A stretch of DNA of 64,000 nt, from contig JACEEZ010021714.1 of NCBI GenBank assembly GCA_016584305.1, forward strand, positions 227,501 to 291,500, written 5' to 3'. Of the stretch, positions 9,862 to 20,700 are shown piece after piece. This DNA comes from Chionoecetes opilio (taxonomy: Eukaryota > Arthropoda > Malacostraca > Decapoda > Majidae). Under the pieces are notes generated by a model. It was not told the DNA's origin. It did not search any database and was given only the letters and a program-made list of their open reading frames with translations. Within the stretch, counting starts at the first letter, position 1. Each line of letters starts with the position of its first letter. Made by a program: the position numbers and the translations under genes.

Positions 9862-10141
9862 CCAGATGAACACCTACTCCCTTTGGTGGACGAAACGTGT
9901 TTTTTCTGGCGAGTTTTTATGTTTTGAATTAATCTGCTAACCAGTTATGTCGGAAATAACTTTTGTGATTTGGAACAAAAATGACAAAAAACTAATTGAC
10001 CCTAACCGAACATATACCTAACCTAACTATATAAAAAACAATGATTTGCGACAGAAATGGTTAGCAGATTCATTCTAAATGCATCAAAACTCACCAGAAA
10101 AAAAATATTTGTCCACCAAAGTGAATTAGGTATTCATTTGG
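9862..10141. mobile_element. Inverted-repeat MITE, 280 bp
   Basis: Left end CCAGATGAACACCTA pairs with right end TAGGTATTCATTTGG, and inner parts pair too: AATCTGCTAACC near 9930 with GGTTAGCAGATTCATT near 10060. The centre has CCTAACCTAAC. A larger relative sits at 39386-40445 and shares the GGTTAGCAGATTCATTC arm. Confidence 0.7.
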
Positions 10142-10265
10142 AATAATACCTAAAAGAGTCGGGATTTCCAAAGGGAAAGGGGTGTCAGAATCGTTTAAAC
10201 AATATCAAAATCTGTAGAAAAATTTCGATACGAAAGTGCAATGGGTGAAGGTTGATTGAGTCTTA

Positions 10266-10575
10266 AAACCTGACCCCTCGCTCCCCTCACACCTGACCCC
10301 TCGCTCCCCTCACACCTGACCCCTCGCTCCCCTCACACCTGACCCCTCGCTCCCCTCACACCTGACCCCTCGCTCCCCTCACACCTGACCCCTCACTCCC
10401 CTCACACCTGACCCCTCGCTCCCCTCACACCTGACCCCTCGCTCCCCTCACACCTGACCCCTCGCTCCCCTCACACCTGACCCCTCGCTCCCCTCACACC
10501 TGACCCCTCGCTCCCCTTACACCTGACCCCTCGCTCCCCTCACACCTGACCCCTCGCTCCCCTCACCTAACCTCT
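10266..10575. repeat. 23-bp minisatellite, about 13 copies
   Basis: The unit CTGACCCCTCGCTCCCCTCA plus CAC repeats almost perfectly, in the intron just 3' of exon 1 of the Myb/SANT-like gene. Confidence 0.95.
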
Positions 10576-11867
10576 CGATCGCTCCCCTCGCACACCTGCT
10601 GACCCTATTCTGACACACATTCCTGTGGCAATAAGACTTATTCTTGATACCTCACCTGTTTTCATTAGCTCCTTGTTTTTTGCAGCCTTTCCTTTCACCT
10701 GCGACCTTAGGTCTGCAAATTTCTTTCTCACTTCTTCAACCTCTCTGTACACGCCACCGCGAGCACACACTGTTGCAGTGATGGATGTCCAAACTTCCTT
10801 CTTCACTGCAGCAGTGAGGGAGTCACTGAACTTCCCCATCAAAGTGCCCTTGTTCTGCTTGACAGCCTCCACCAGGACAAACAGTTCATCGCTGATGAAG
10901 TTCGGTTTTCTCGAACGCTTTACAGTGGGCTGCTCCATGGTCACCGGTGTGTGTCATCAGCTGTGGCTGGTGTTGTTGTTTATACGTATTTCCCGCCATA
11001 TACAGACTTGTGTCGCTCACGCTGATTGGTTAAAGTGGAAGTGGTGGCACTAAGAAGGTCTTAGCCCTACACGAGGCTAAGATGAACTCCGAAAATGCCT
11101 CCTTAGTAGTCTTCTTGGCCTGGTATAACTAAGTCGGTCTTAGGACGCTAAGAGGGTGTAGTTTAGAGCCCCTTCCAAAATGCCGCCCAGCTGGTAAGCA
11201 GCGGGGTCTACATGGGTCCTTACTGAAGGATTTTTGTCGAAAATGAATTATAAATAGTGATGTATGTGCCACTATAGAGGCGTATACATGCTCTCCATTG
11301 ATTAACATTAACCATGGAATAATATTGACCCAGTCAGAATACGACTGTTTTCACTCACACGACAATACGTAGCTGGTCACCAGCATGTGTAATGGATTGG
11401 CAAATTTTTTCTTTATTTTTTGTATTAAGGATATGACAGACTGGCCCACGAGAAACCTTCAAAATTACACTTAGCAACGTGAAGAAGACTTCGGTTTTTC
11501 TGTGAATTAAATGGAATAATTTATTTCTCGACTTCTAGGACTCTATTTGGAGCAGCAAAAAATCTAGAACTGTCTTAAGATGTATTCTATTTTTTGAAAT
11601 AAGTATAGTAGCTCAGAGAAGTCTATTTCATGCAATAATCATTTTTTTCCCAAGCGTCTGTACTGACGCCTTAAAATATCCATCAAATAATGACAAGCTT
11701 CACTTGATATTTATTTTGCCGCCTTTGCCATGACATACGTTGTGAAACCATTTTTTTTGTAATGGAATAATCATCCATCAATATAATAAAAATATTTTCA
11801 GGAGGTTTAAACACGTGGAATAAGGTCAAAATAATGGTTGAAGATAAAGTATAGCTGGACTCCTGGT

Positions 11868-12003
11868 GTCCGGGTGGGGAGGACGCGTGGGCCAAGCCCA
11901 AGCCGCTGCCGCTCTGCCGCCCCACCGGCACCACTGCACTCGCCCCGCAATCACTTGGCCGCCGCTCCTCCTTCTTGCCACCGCCACACCAACCTCCTGA
12001 CGC
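11868..12003 (+). other. Putative noncoding first exon of HMGA-like gene, copy 1
   Basis: A GC- and CpG-rich block ends in CTCCTGACGC followed by a good splice donor, GTAAGT at 12004. Block and donor are conserved at 37793-37945, while the sequence after the donor diverges, as expected at an exon edge. It precedes the HMGA coding exon by 5.8 kb on the same strand, so I infer a 5' untranslated exon. No TATA box was recognised. A second conserved patch near 12323 (AAAATGGCGTCC) could be an alternative exon. Confidence 0.4.
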
Positions 12004-13249
12004 GTAAGTATATTTTCTGTGCACTCTGTAACACTTCCTTGATCTATATATTGCACTGGGGATTATTGAATGCCTGCAGTGTAGTGAAAAGGGATTTATT
12101 GTTGTGGTGGGGCGGCGGGGCGGGAGGCCGGTGATGGCGGCGGCCGGGCCTCCAGCCGCGGCCTCAAATCTCCCGCCAAAATACCCAGTCCGACCTTTTT
12201 TTTGCGCGGAGAACAAAAAATTCCTTAAAAATAGCTATCTTTATTATGATTAATTTGTATTAACAGGAGACGTGGTGGGTGTTGATTGTTGGCTGTCTAC
12301 GTAGTGCAGGTCCCCGTTATTGAGAAAATGGCGTCCTGTTACTAGAGGTAGAGTAGGCCGGAGGAGAAAGATGGGAGGAGGGGGGATCACCTCTGCTCTG
12401 AGTTTGTTTGGAGGGAAGGGAGAAAAGAGGGAACTGCATATTGTTTAGAGGTTTTCATGACGCAGCGTTGGTGGAAATAGTCAAGCAATGGCATGAAATG
12501 GGATAATGTATATTAGTAATAGTTTTATGATCAAACAAGCGATAAGATAGAAGTTACGTTTCTCTACCTCACTAGGTGGCAGGACCGCGGCCAGCAGGCA
12601 GACGACGGCTGGCTAGCGCGGGCTTGAGTGAGGTCCCCCGGGCCGCCGTCCCCGGGATATACCACTGCCGTCTGTCATAGAGACTGCAGTGGATATACCA
12701 GCATTAGTGGTGGGCGTATCGATATCAAAATATCGATACTTTCGATACCACCTTTGTATCGAAAGTATCGATACTTTTTTCTTGGTATCAAGTATTATGA
12801 ATACTCAAGAAGCATACGCAAAACATTTGTGAAATTATACAAGAAAGTAAAAAAATGCCACATACCAAATAATTTTTTTACTTCTGGCAACTCCCTACGT
12901 CAGTGTGTGTGTGTTTGCGGCGGTAATTTCAAAATGAGTGGGATGGTTGACTTCTGCTACGATACTGATGAAATACCGGTTGGTAAGTGACCATGAATTA
13001 CTGAACCTATCATATTTTCGTTTGTGTTAGTGGGGGGGCTTATGCCTTGTGTATTGCATGTACTATCAGTGTGGAGAGAGATGAGTATTGAGCTGCCGCC
13101 ATATGACTATAGACAAGACGTGTTTACTAAACACGTCTTTTCTGTAGTCATATGGAAAACACGTCTTGTCTGTAGCCATATAAAAAATGCACAATCCTAA
13201 AACATTTTGGTAGTAGTGGTATTTAGAATAGTATAGAATAGTAGTATTT

Positions 13250-13597
13250 AGGGGAGGTGGTAGCGGAGTGAAAATAATAAACGTCTCCGACTGGCGTTCT
13301 CGGTGACCCGAGTTCGATCCCCGAAGAAAACCAAAACCTTTCTGCACCGTCGAGTGGCCTAAGAACACCCACATGCCCTGCCCATCAACTCTACCTTCGA
13401 TTGCGAGTGCATCGGAGGACACAGGGGGGCGGCATGAGCCTCTAATCACAGGCGTCACTATAAGAATCCTGCCTGCGCCACCACGGGCGAGGACCAGCCA
13501 TCAAAGCCCTCAAGTGAACCTCCAGAGCCTACCATCCGAGCCCTGGGTCACCACTGCCTACAGGCGCTATAGGCACAAATGTAAAAAAAAAAAAAAA
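13250..13597 (+). mobile_element. tRNA-derived SINE with poly(A) tail
   Basis: The head has GGTGGTAGCGGAGTG (A-box-like) and GAGTTCGATCCCC (B box, near 13310). A roughly 270-base body and an A16 tail end near 13597. Body and family differ from the SINE at 5612-5906. Confidence 0.75.
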
Positions 13598-13706
13598 ATT
13601 ATGATAATGAAAAATATTGATATCATTATTATAATTATTATTATTTATTAATATTATTATTATTATTATTTTTTTTATTATTATTATTATTATTATCATT
13701 ATAATA
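13598..13706. repeat. (ATT)n-rich microsatellite
   Basis: Degenerate ATT/TTA trinucleotide repeats directly after the SINE poly(A) tail, a common place for microsatellite growth. Confidence 0.85.
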
Positions 13707-13719
13707 TTTTTCAGGTTTA

Positions 13720-13948
13720 TGGAACTGTCGACGATGGGAATTCTCGTCGAAACAGACGTGGAAATGTTAACCTAACCTGGACATTGGCACCTAACTTAAC
13801 CTAACTGATCAAGCTAACGATAGTATTTCATCCCTGAATGCAGAAACACGGGTTAAACTTGATTAAATGTATATATTGAGAATGAAAATATATCAAGAAT
13901 TGGAACACTCGAAGACGGCGGCGAGAATTCCTATCGGCGACAGTTCCA
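13720..13948. mobile_element. MITE with TGGAACTGTCG ends
   Basis: TGGAACTGTCGACGATGGGA at the left pairs with CCTATCGGCGACAGTTCCA at the right, each followed inward by a GAATTCTCG block. The interior has CCTAACCTGG. A relative occurs at 38899-39255. Nested in the hAT element. Confidence 0.7.
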
Positions 13949-14094
13949 GGTACCATTTTTTATACAAGTTAGTTACTCATAATAACCGATACTTCAAGCA
14001 AAGTACTTGGTATCGGTACTCGATACTTCCGATACCGAGCTGAAAAGTACTTGGTATCGTATCGAAACGAAAGTACTCGTATCGCCCACCACTA

Positions 14095-14517
14095 ACCAGC
14101 AGGCCTGTTCGATGGGCGGAGCGAGCTTACGTGATGACGTCATCAACAGAAGTATAAGAACGGGGGGGGGGGATGACTTTGTCCAGTTTAATTTTGCCTA
14201 TACCAAATACGTTTATCAGTATAAATGATATACTGTTATCTTGTTTATAATGTTTGTCACCTTTTGTAGTGTCAATTGTGGTTTCTGCCTACATCGTGAG
14301 TAGCGCTGACTCTTCACGTTATAAACAAAGTTAAATTGGCTCCCAGGGCAAAATACACAAAAAATGAAACTACATACTATGTCGAATTTATTGCACATTT
14401 GGCAGATGAGTAAGTGAAGCAAGACATCTGTCAGTTTTGTGGGCTCAAGCCCCAAGGTCAATCAGTGATCTCAAATCATCTCAGATCCTGTGCAATGAGT
14501 TACTAGTTCAGGATTTA
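14095..14517 (+). other. Intron sequence with a zinc-finger-like relic
   Basis: Shared with copy 2 (43340-43761). The plus frame near 14410-14500 reads ICQFCGLKPQGQSVISNHLR followed by SCAMSY, a C-x2-C...H...C pattern like a BED or C2HC finger, but an in-frame stop lies just upstream. It may be the N-terminus of the same dead Tc1-like gene. A part (14205-14265) resembles the end of the foldback family at 30229 (TTTATCAGTATAAATGATAT). Confidence 0.35.
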
Positions 14518-15600
<1,083 letters not shown>

Positions 15601-15644
15601 TTAAGACAACTGCGTTTTGCCCCTTATGTTACCTCCTCTGGACT

Positions 15645-16122
15645 ATGGGGAGGTATAGACCAGTGACAAGCGACGATATTGTTGTTATTTCGTCACTCCA
15701 TAAGGCAGGGCACTCTGTAAACTATATCGCAGAAAACACAGGCGTTAGTGTCAGAAGTGCCAGGCGGTGGGTGCACCTGATTTCAAACTGGTGGGGATGA
15801 TTTGCCGCGCAAGAGGCTACCCCCTGGCAGGCCTCGTAAAACCCAGCCAAGCACACTTGGCATCATCAAGCAGGTTATTGAGAAGTGTCCCAGTATTTCT
15901 GGCAGACATTTAAAGGAAAGTAACCCTGAACTGCTGAATGAAGTATCTGTCAGGACAGTGCGTCGTCGAATACACGACCTTGGTTTTAAAAATGTGTTTC
16001 TGCCCAAACTTCTCTTAAAAGAGGTTCAGAAAGACAACAGACTTCAGTTCTGCGAAAAATTTAGTTTGAGAAAAATTAAACACAACGAAGAAGAAAGTAG
16101 AGAATTAACCAAAACAGTGTAA
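15645..16122 (+). pseudogene. Tc1-like transposase N-terminal (HTH) domain, copy 1
   Basis: From ATG 15645 the frame reads GRYRPVTSDDIVVISSLHKA and a first helix-turn-helix (AENTGVSVRSARRWV). After a 2-bp loss at 15790/15791 relative to copy 2 it continues with PPGRPRKTQPSTLGIIKQ and a second helix-turn-helix (LNEVSVRTVRRRIHDLGFK). Paired-like HTH pairs joined by a GRPRK AT-hook-like motif are the DNA-binding half of Tc1 transposases. The DDE half is absent: the frame stops at 16122, just where the catalytic domain should begin. The stop overlaps GTAAGT, a potential donor. Confidence 0.75.
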
Positions 16123-16203
16123 GTCATCACGTGCAAATGCTCCAAATGTATCCTTTTTTGTTACTAGAATTTAAAAAATTTGCCCAATGATCCTCTATAC
16201 AAA

Positions 16204-16698
16204 CAGAGCTGAGCACTAAATACATTGAATGTATTTAAATACTAAAAACATGGGAGAAATGTATTTAAATACTAAATACTAAATACATTTTACGAATGTA
16301 TTTAAATACTAAATACATCAATTGTATTTAGATACATTTGTAAATACATTTTCAATACACACACATTTTAACATGTCCGAAAAAGATTAATTTCCTTAGG
16401 ATTTCCTTAGATTTTGGGTTTCCTTAGAAATTTCCTTCTCCGGCCTAAATTTCCTTGAAATCAGGACATTACCTTGCCAGTGGAAATACTGGTTCACTGT
16501 AACATCAGGGATGCCAGATTGTTGGGCTGGTTTATGGCCAAATTAACTGATAAAAAAAGTATTAAATTTTTTATATTAAATGTATTTAAATACTCGTAAA
16601 AGTATTTGAATACTGTATTTAAATACATGACAACCAATGTATTTCTAAATACACAAATGTATTTAAATACAATTTTATTTAAATACTGCCCAGCTCTG
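16204..16698. mobile_element. hAT-type MITE rich in GTATTTAAATAC, copy 1
   Basis: Ends CAGAGCTGAGCA and TGCCCAGCTCTG are flanked by TATACAAA (16196-16203) and TATGCAAA (16699-16706). The interior has many GTATTTAAATAC palindromes. The same element is at 44363-44866 in copy 2, so it predates the duplication. Confidence 0.85.
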
Positions 16699-16706
16699 TA
16701 TGCAAA

Positions 16707-17039
16707 CAATGGGAATAACTATTTTATAATTTTATAATTTACATTTTACTGTGATGCTGGTCTACATCAATGCATATGAATGACTCCTAAAATAACACCT
16801 ATCACCGGATGAGCCTTATCTTGTGGTATGTCTGACCGTTGCCAAAATGCAGCAACTTTTTTTGTTCGGGTCAGTTTCTGCTAACTCAAGCTGTTTAAAG
16901 GTGCTTGTGCAATTGTTTTTTTGGGGGGAAATCTTACGAACTGGCGTCAATACATAGATGCATTCTAAGTTTGACTAATATTTATAACATGACTAGATTA
17001 AAGTATTTTTCACCTTTCTACTGTTTCAAAAATGAAATG
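16707..17039. other. Intron sequence shared by both copies
   Basis: Matches copy 2 from 44875. No coding or repeat feature recognised. Confidence 0.5.
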
Positions 17040-17172
17040 TGCAAACATTAACTTTTTCATAGGCTAGGTTAGGTTAGTTTAGTTTAGTTTGAGAGTTAGG
17101 TTAGTTTAGTTTGAGAGTTAGGTTAGGTTAGTTTGAGGGATAGGTTAGGTTAATTTAATGGTTTGATTAGGT
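17040..17172. repeat. TTAGG-like interstitial repeat, short version
   Basis: GGTTAGGTTAGTTTAGTTTG and GAGAGTTAGGTTAG variants in tandem. The matching site in copy 2 (45230-45545) is more than twice as long. TTAGG is the ancestral arthropod telomere motif. Confidence 0.85.
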
Positions 17173-17387
17173 TATTATTTGATGCTTTTACAAATGAAGT
17201 GGTTTTTTTCCAGTCAAAACTTCTAAAAAGTGTATTTTTAGATGTTTTCATCACTTTCGAATTGCAAAAAAAAACGCGAAAAAAACTATCCATTAGGATT
17301 CACATAGGAGCATCACATATTAAGCGGAAAAAAAAATAGAACTTTTCTGTTAATCTTTGCAATAGTCGTAAAGTAAATTTTTACCCT

Positions 17388-17640
17388 AATTTTTTACATA
17401 CAGTATTATTGTTTGCTGGGCGTCAAGAGATAGATGCATTCTAATTTTTTACATACAGTATTATTGTTTGCTGGGCGTCAAGAGATAGATGCATTCTAAT
17501 TTTTTACATACAGGATTATTGTTTGCTGGGCCTCAAGAGATAGATGCATTCTAATTTTTTACATACAGGATTATTGTTTGCTGGGCCTCAAGAGATAGAT
17601 GCATTCTAATTTTTTACATACAGTATTATTGTTTGCTGGA
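17388..17640. repeat. 55-bp tandem repeat, about 4.5 copies
   Basis: The unit includes CTAATTTTTTACATACAGTA and GCTGGGCGTCAAGAGATAGA. Copy 2 has one unit at 45750-45785, so the array expanded in copy 1 or collapsed in copy 2. It lies just upstream of the HMGA coding exon. Confidence 0.9.
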
Positions 17641-17763
17641 TGTTGTGTAGTTTGTTGAGAGACCATCAGATGGATGGCTTTGAAATATATCCCCTGTGGA
17701 TAACTGTCTTCATAATCCACACAGATTGGTGGCTTACCGATAATATTGTGTTTCAGAGAAGCA

Positions 17764-20700
17764 ATGGCGGAAGACACTCCCGTAGACACCCCTAAGCGCA
17801 AGCGTGGCCGCCCCCCAAAGGCCGAGAGTGAAAAGGTCGCCCCCAAGCGCAAGGCCGAGAGTGATGATGAGTCCGCCCCAAAGAGGGGGCGAGGCAGGCC
17901 CAAGGGCAGCAAGAATAAGGGATCCGTGGCCAGCAAAAAACCTGCATCTACGGGCACGGTGAGTGGCCGCCTTCATGTTATTACACACATTGGTTTGGAT
18001 CAATTACAATTATCATTAACCCCTTCACGCCCAGATTTTTCCTTTGCTATATAAAATTGTCTTGTTAGCCATAAAATTACGAAAAGTAACTGAAAATACC
18101 AAAATATTTAGTCAACAATAATACTAAACAGGTCATATCTATAAAGTATTGCTTATAATTCACTAAAAATAGTCTTAATGGTACCCAAATTACAATGGAA
18201 ATTACGTTCTGGGTCTCAAGTGGTTAAGTGTTCTGTTTAATACAAATATAATTAAAATTAGAAGGAAATACTGATTACTTTTTCATATACTACAATTACT
18301 TGATTTTGATATTTCCATAGTAAAAACAGCTGTGAAGTGTGGGGCGGGTGTATCCAGCTTCTTTCCTGTGAATACAAGAGTGAGGCAAGGGTGCGTCCTT
18401 GCCCCATCACTTTTCAACGCTTGTATGGACTGGGTATTGGACAAGGTTGTAGATCAAAGTGATTGTGGAGCATCCGTCGGCAACACCAAGATCACTGATC
18501 TTGTTTTTGCCGATGATGCAGTAATCTTTGCTGAGTCGCTGGAGGTCCTGGTGATGGCTCTCGAGGCGCTGCACGAGGAGGCAAAGCCCTTGGGACTTGA
18601 GGTCTCCTGGCTCAAGACCAAGGTCCAGGTGTTTGGAGACTTACTAGATGAAGCAGTACAGTCTGTTCATGCGTGTGGCGAGGACATTGAGATCTTGGAA
18701 AGTTTTACATACCTTGGTAGCGCAGTCCATAATGACGGCGGGTCACGTCAAGAAGTCTTACGGCGGATTGGCATAGCCCACGATGTTATGGACTCGCTCA
18801 GCGGGAGTATTTGGCGTTGTCGGTACCCTGTGCAGAAGGACAAAGATCCGGATCTTCAAGTCGCTTGTGATCCCTGTCTTACTCTATGGTTGTGAGACAT
18901 GGGGCCAGATGCTGAGAGTGAGCTAGGGCGCCCTATCCACTAGGGCGCCTGTGGTAAGGCGAAACGCCCTCCCACCGCTATGCTCAGTCGAGATTGCTGC
19001 CTTAGTGGCACCGCTAAAGGCGCTGAAAACTAAGGCATGGTCAGACCCTGACTTAGTGAGCTGCTGTGGGCCTTTGACAGACATTCATCTTCTGTTTATA
19101 AAGCAAATACAGCCTTGTTTCAGTTCCTACAACGTAACAATTGGTGTTTACGTATTAATAGTGTTGCAAGGTGTGTATGAATTGATCGTGCAAGACTAAT
19201 GCGGCATTATAGGGTGTTATATGCTGGTGATAAGAAATGTTGTGTTGTGTGTTGGTTAGGGGCGGGCGGCGGGCGGCGGGCGGCAGGTGCTCCGCCCGCA
19301 CTAAAATGTTGTACTATTATACGATATTATCATACTACCAGATGATATTTAGGACAGCTGAACATACCATCATCTTCACGAGACATTAGTGCATATCATG
19401 AATGTATAAAAATTGCAGTAAACTATACCTATAATGAGATAATGAGAGCAAAATGAAATCGTGTATAAACTTTTTTTTCACCTTTTTTTATTCATCTTCT
19501 CCTTATTCCTGGAATGTTGCTTGCATTAAATTTTCACTCACTGTCCCGGAATCGGCACACCTTAACGATTATCATGGTGTATGGCACGTCCCAATGCAAA
19601 AATATATAAGTGGTCAAAACCTGCGTTGAACGTCAAACTTGTGATGAAACAGCTTTTGGCGGGGGAGAGCGGTGTATCCTTGCCATAAGTGCTTGGTTAG
19701 GGGGGGAGGGACAACATTCCTTGCTTCAGCAGAGACGTGTTCAAGCCTTGTGATTGGTCGAAGCTGCCTAAGCAGCGCTCAGATAGGCAACGTGATTGGC
19801 TAGTAGGATTCTCAGACCACGCCCACGCCATAGGCTTTGGAGGTGTAAGGCAGTGCAAAAGCGCCTGAACTTTCGACTGTACATGGGCTTTAGTCGGTGC
19901 CTTAGCCGGGCCGTTACAAAAGCGCCTGAAGACGGGTAAGGCGCTCTTTTCGCCTTACCTCTATGGCACTTCTCAGCATCTCCCCCATGGACACTAAATA
20001 GTGACTTGAAGAGACGAATCAATGCCTTTGGTAATAAGTGTCTTCGCAGAATCATGGGGTATCGCTGGGATGATTACGTGTCAAATCAGCGATTGCACCG
20101 TGAGACTGAATCGAGGCCTATTACCTGCATAGTCCGTCAGCGCTAACTTCGGCTATATGGGCATGTGGCACGCTACCCTGAAACCGATCCTTCCCATCGG
20201 GTTGTATCTGTAAGAGACAATCCGGCGTGGAGGAGGCCAAGGGGGCGCCCACAAGGCTCGTGGCTGGGGTAAGTTGATGTTTCTTGTCGAGAGCGGCTTG
20301 GTATGGGAAAGGAGCCTGCATGGGAACTCGCGCGTGGTGACCCCCTGGAGTGGCGTCGTAGGGTGGGCGAGGCGACGCGCCCCCCGGCGTATGCCCCCAA
20401 TGATTGATGATTGATAGTAAAAAAAATAGTATTCAATTGCTTATTCTTGCATGGTATAATAAGCTGAACTAATTGCTGATTATTGAAGAACAATTAAATT
20501 AGGAAGTTTGTAGATTTGATCAAATATGAAATGAAGTTGATGCAGGTAAAACTTCAAGTGCAAAATGCAATTATAGAAAAATCATTAATATAGAAATTGA
20601 AGACTTGCAGATTACATATAATATTTAAGTTCAATGGAAATAGGTTGCCTATTAAAGTATTTCAATTATTAGTAACTCAAAATGTTTGAATAATGTTTTT

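Larger units (their letters stand above)
6229..10938 (-). pseudogene. Myb/SANT-like DNA-binding protein of the Harbinger element (three exons)
   Basis: Exon 1 (10938-10656) starts at an ATG in a perfect ACCATGG context and encodes about 94 aa: EQPTVKRSRKPNFISDELF, a predicted trihelical Myb/SANT (Myb_DNA-bind_5-like) region and a basic end. Exon 2 (8589-8458) encodes GGGESEIKPFTTLEEAVLEL. Exon 3 (7521-6229) starts DEKALTAEEHLEVEDALGDV, runs through the 27-bp repeats as PSTILSHPQ units, and would end with ATNQSELLRAIGHLTESN and a stop at 6229. Donors (GTGAGG, GTGAGT) and acceptors (CATCAG, ATTACAG) are good and all junctions are phase 1. Such proteins help Harbinger transposases bind the element ends. 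A net 5-bp loss at 7108-7156 breaks the frame inside the repeats, giving a stop at 7130, so the C-terminal helix is now out of frame. Called pseudogene; a truncated product of about 268 aa remains possible. Confidence 0.75.
2477..11188. mobile_element. PIF/Harbinger DNA transposon, 8.7 kb, with nested insertions
   Basis: GGGCGGCATTTTGGAA at 2477-2492 recurs exactly in reverse complement at 11173-11188. Between these ends lie both genes expected of a Harbinger element: a HARBI1-like DDE transposase (plus, 2575-5149) and a Myb/SANT-like DNA-binding protein (minus, 6229-10938), converging. Harbinger elements normally need both proteins, are about 3-6 kb, and make 3-bp target duplications. No clean 3-bp duplication is visible: the flanks are TGA and AGC. 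The length is inflated by a foldback element, a SINE, MITEs, an hAT MITE and two minisatellites. The transposase is frameshifted, so this copy is not autonomous. The right end abuts segmental duplication copy 1 at 11191. Confidence 0.75.
12705..14094. mobile_element. hAT-type element unique to copy 1
   Basis: Ends TAGTGGTGGGCG (12705) and CGCCCACCACTA (to 14094) are inverted and extend into ATCGATAC-rich arms. Flanks are ACCAGCAT (12697-12704) and ACCAGCAG (14095-14102). Copy 2 at about 43340 reads straight through ACCAGCAG with no insert, showing the empty site. No transposase was seen. Nested inside are a SINE (13250-13597), an AT tract and a MITE (13720-13948). Confidence 0.85.

Noticed and set aside
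10266..10575. CRISPR array
   Set aside because: The units are contiguous with no spacers, and the genome is eukaryotic; it is a minisatellite.
2474..11191. A 3-bp target duplication for the big Harbinger element
   Set aside because: The flanks TGA and AGC do not match in any register I tried; the ends are supported by inverted repeats only.
11683..12216. 177-codon minus ORF over the CpG-rich block
   Set aside because: It crosses the conserved donor in the opposite strand and its frame is not kept in duplication copy 2 (37621-37878 differs and is shorter).
17571..18003. Minus ORFs opposite the HMGA coding exon
   Set aside because: Antisense shadows of a Lys/Arg/Pro-rich exon; the sense frame has splice sites and three AT-hooks.
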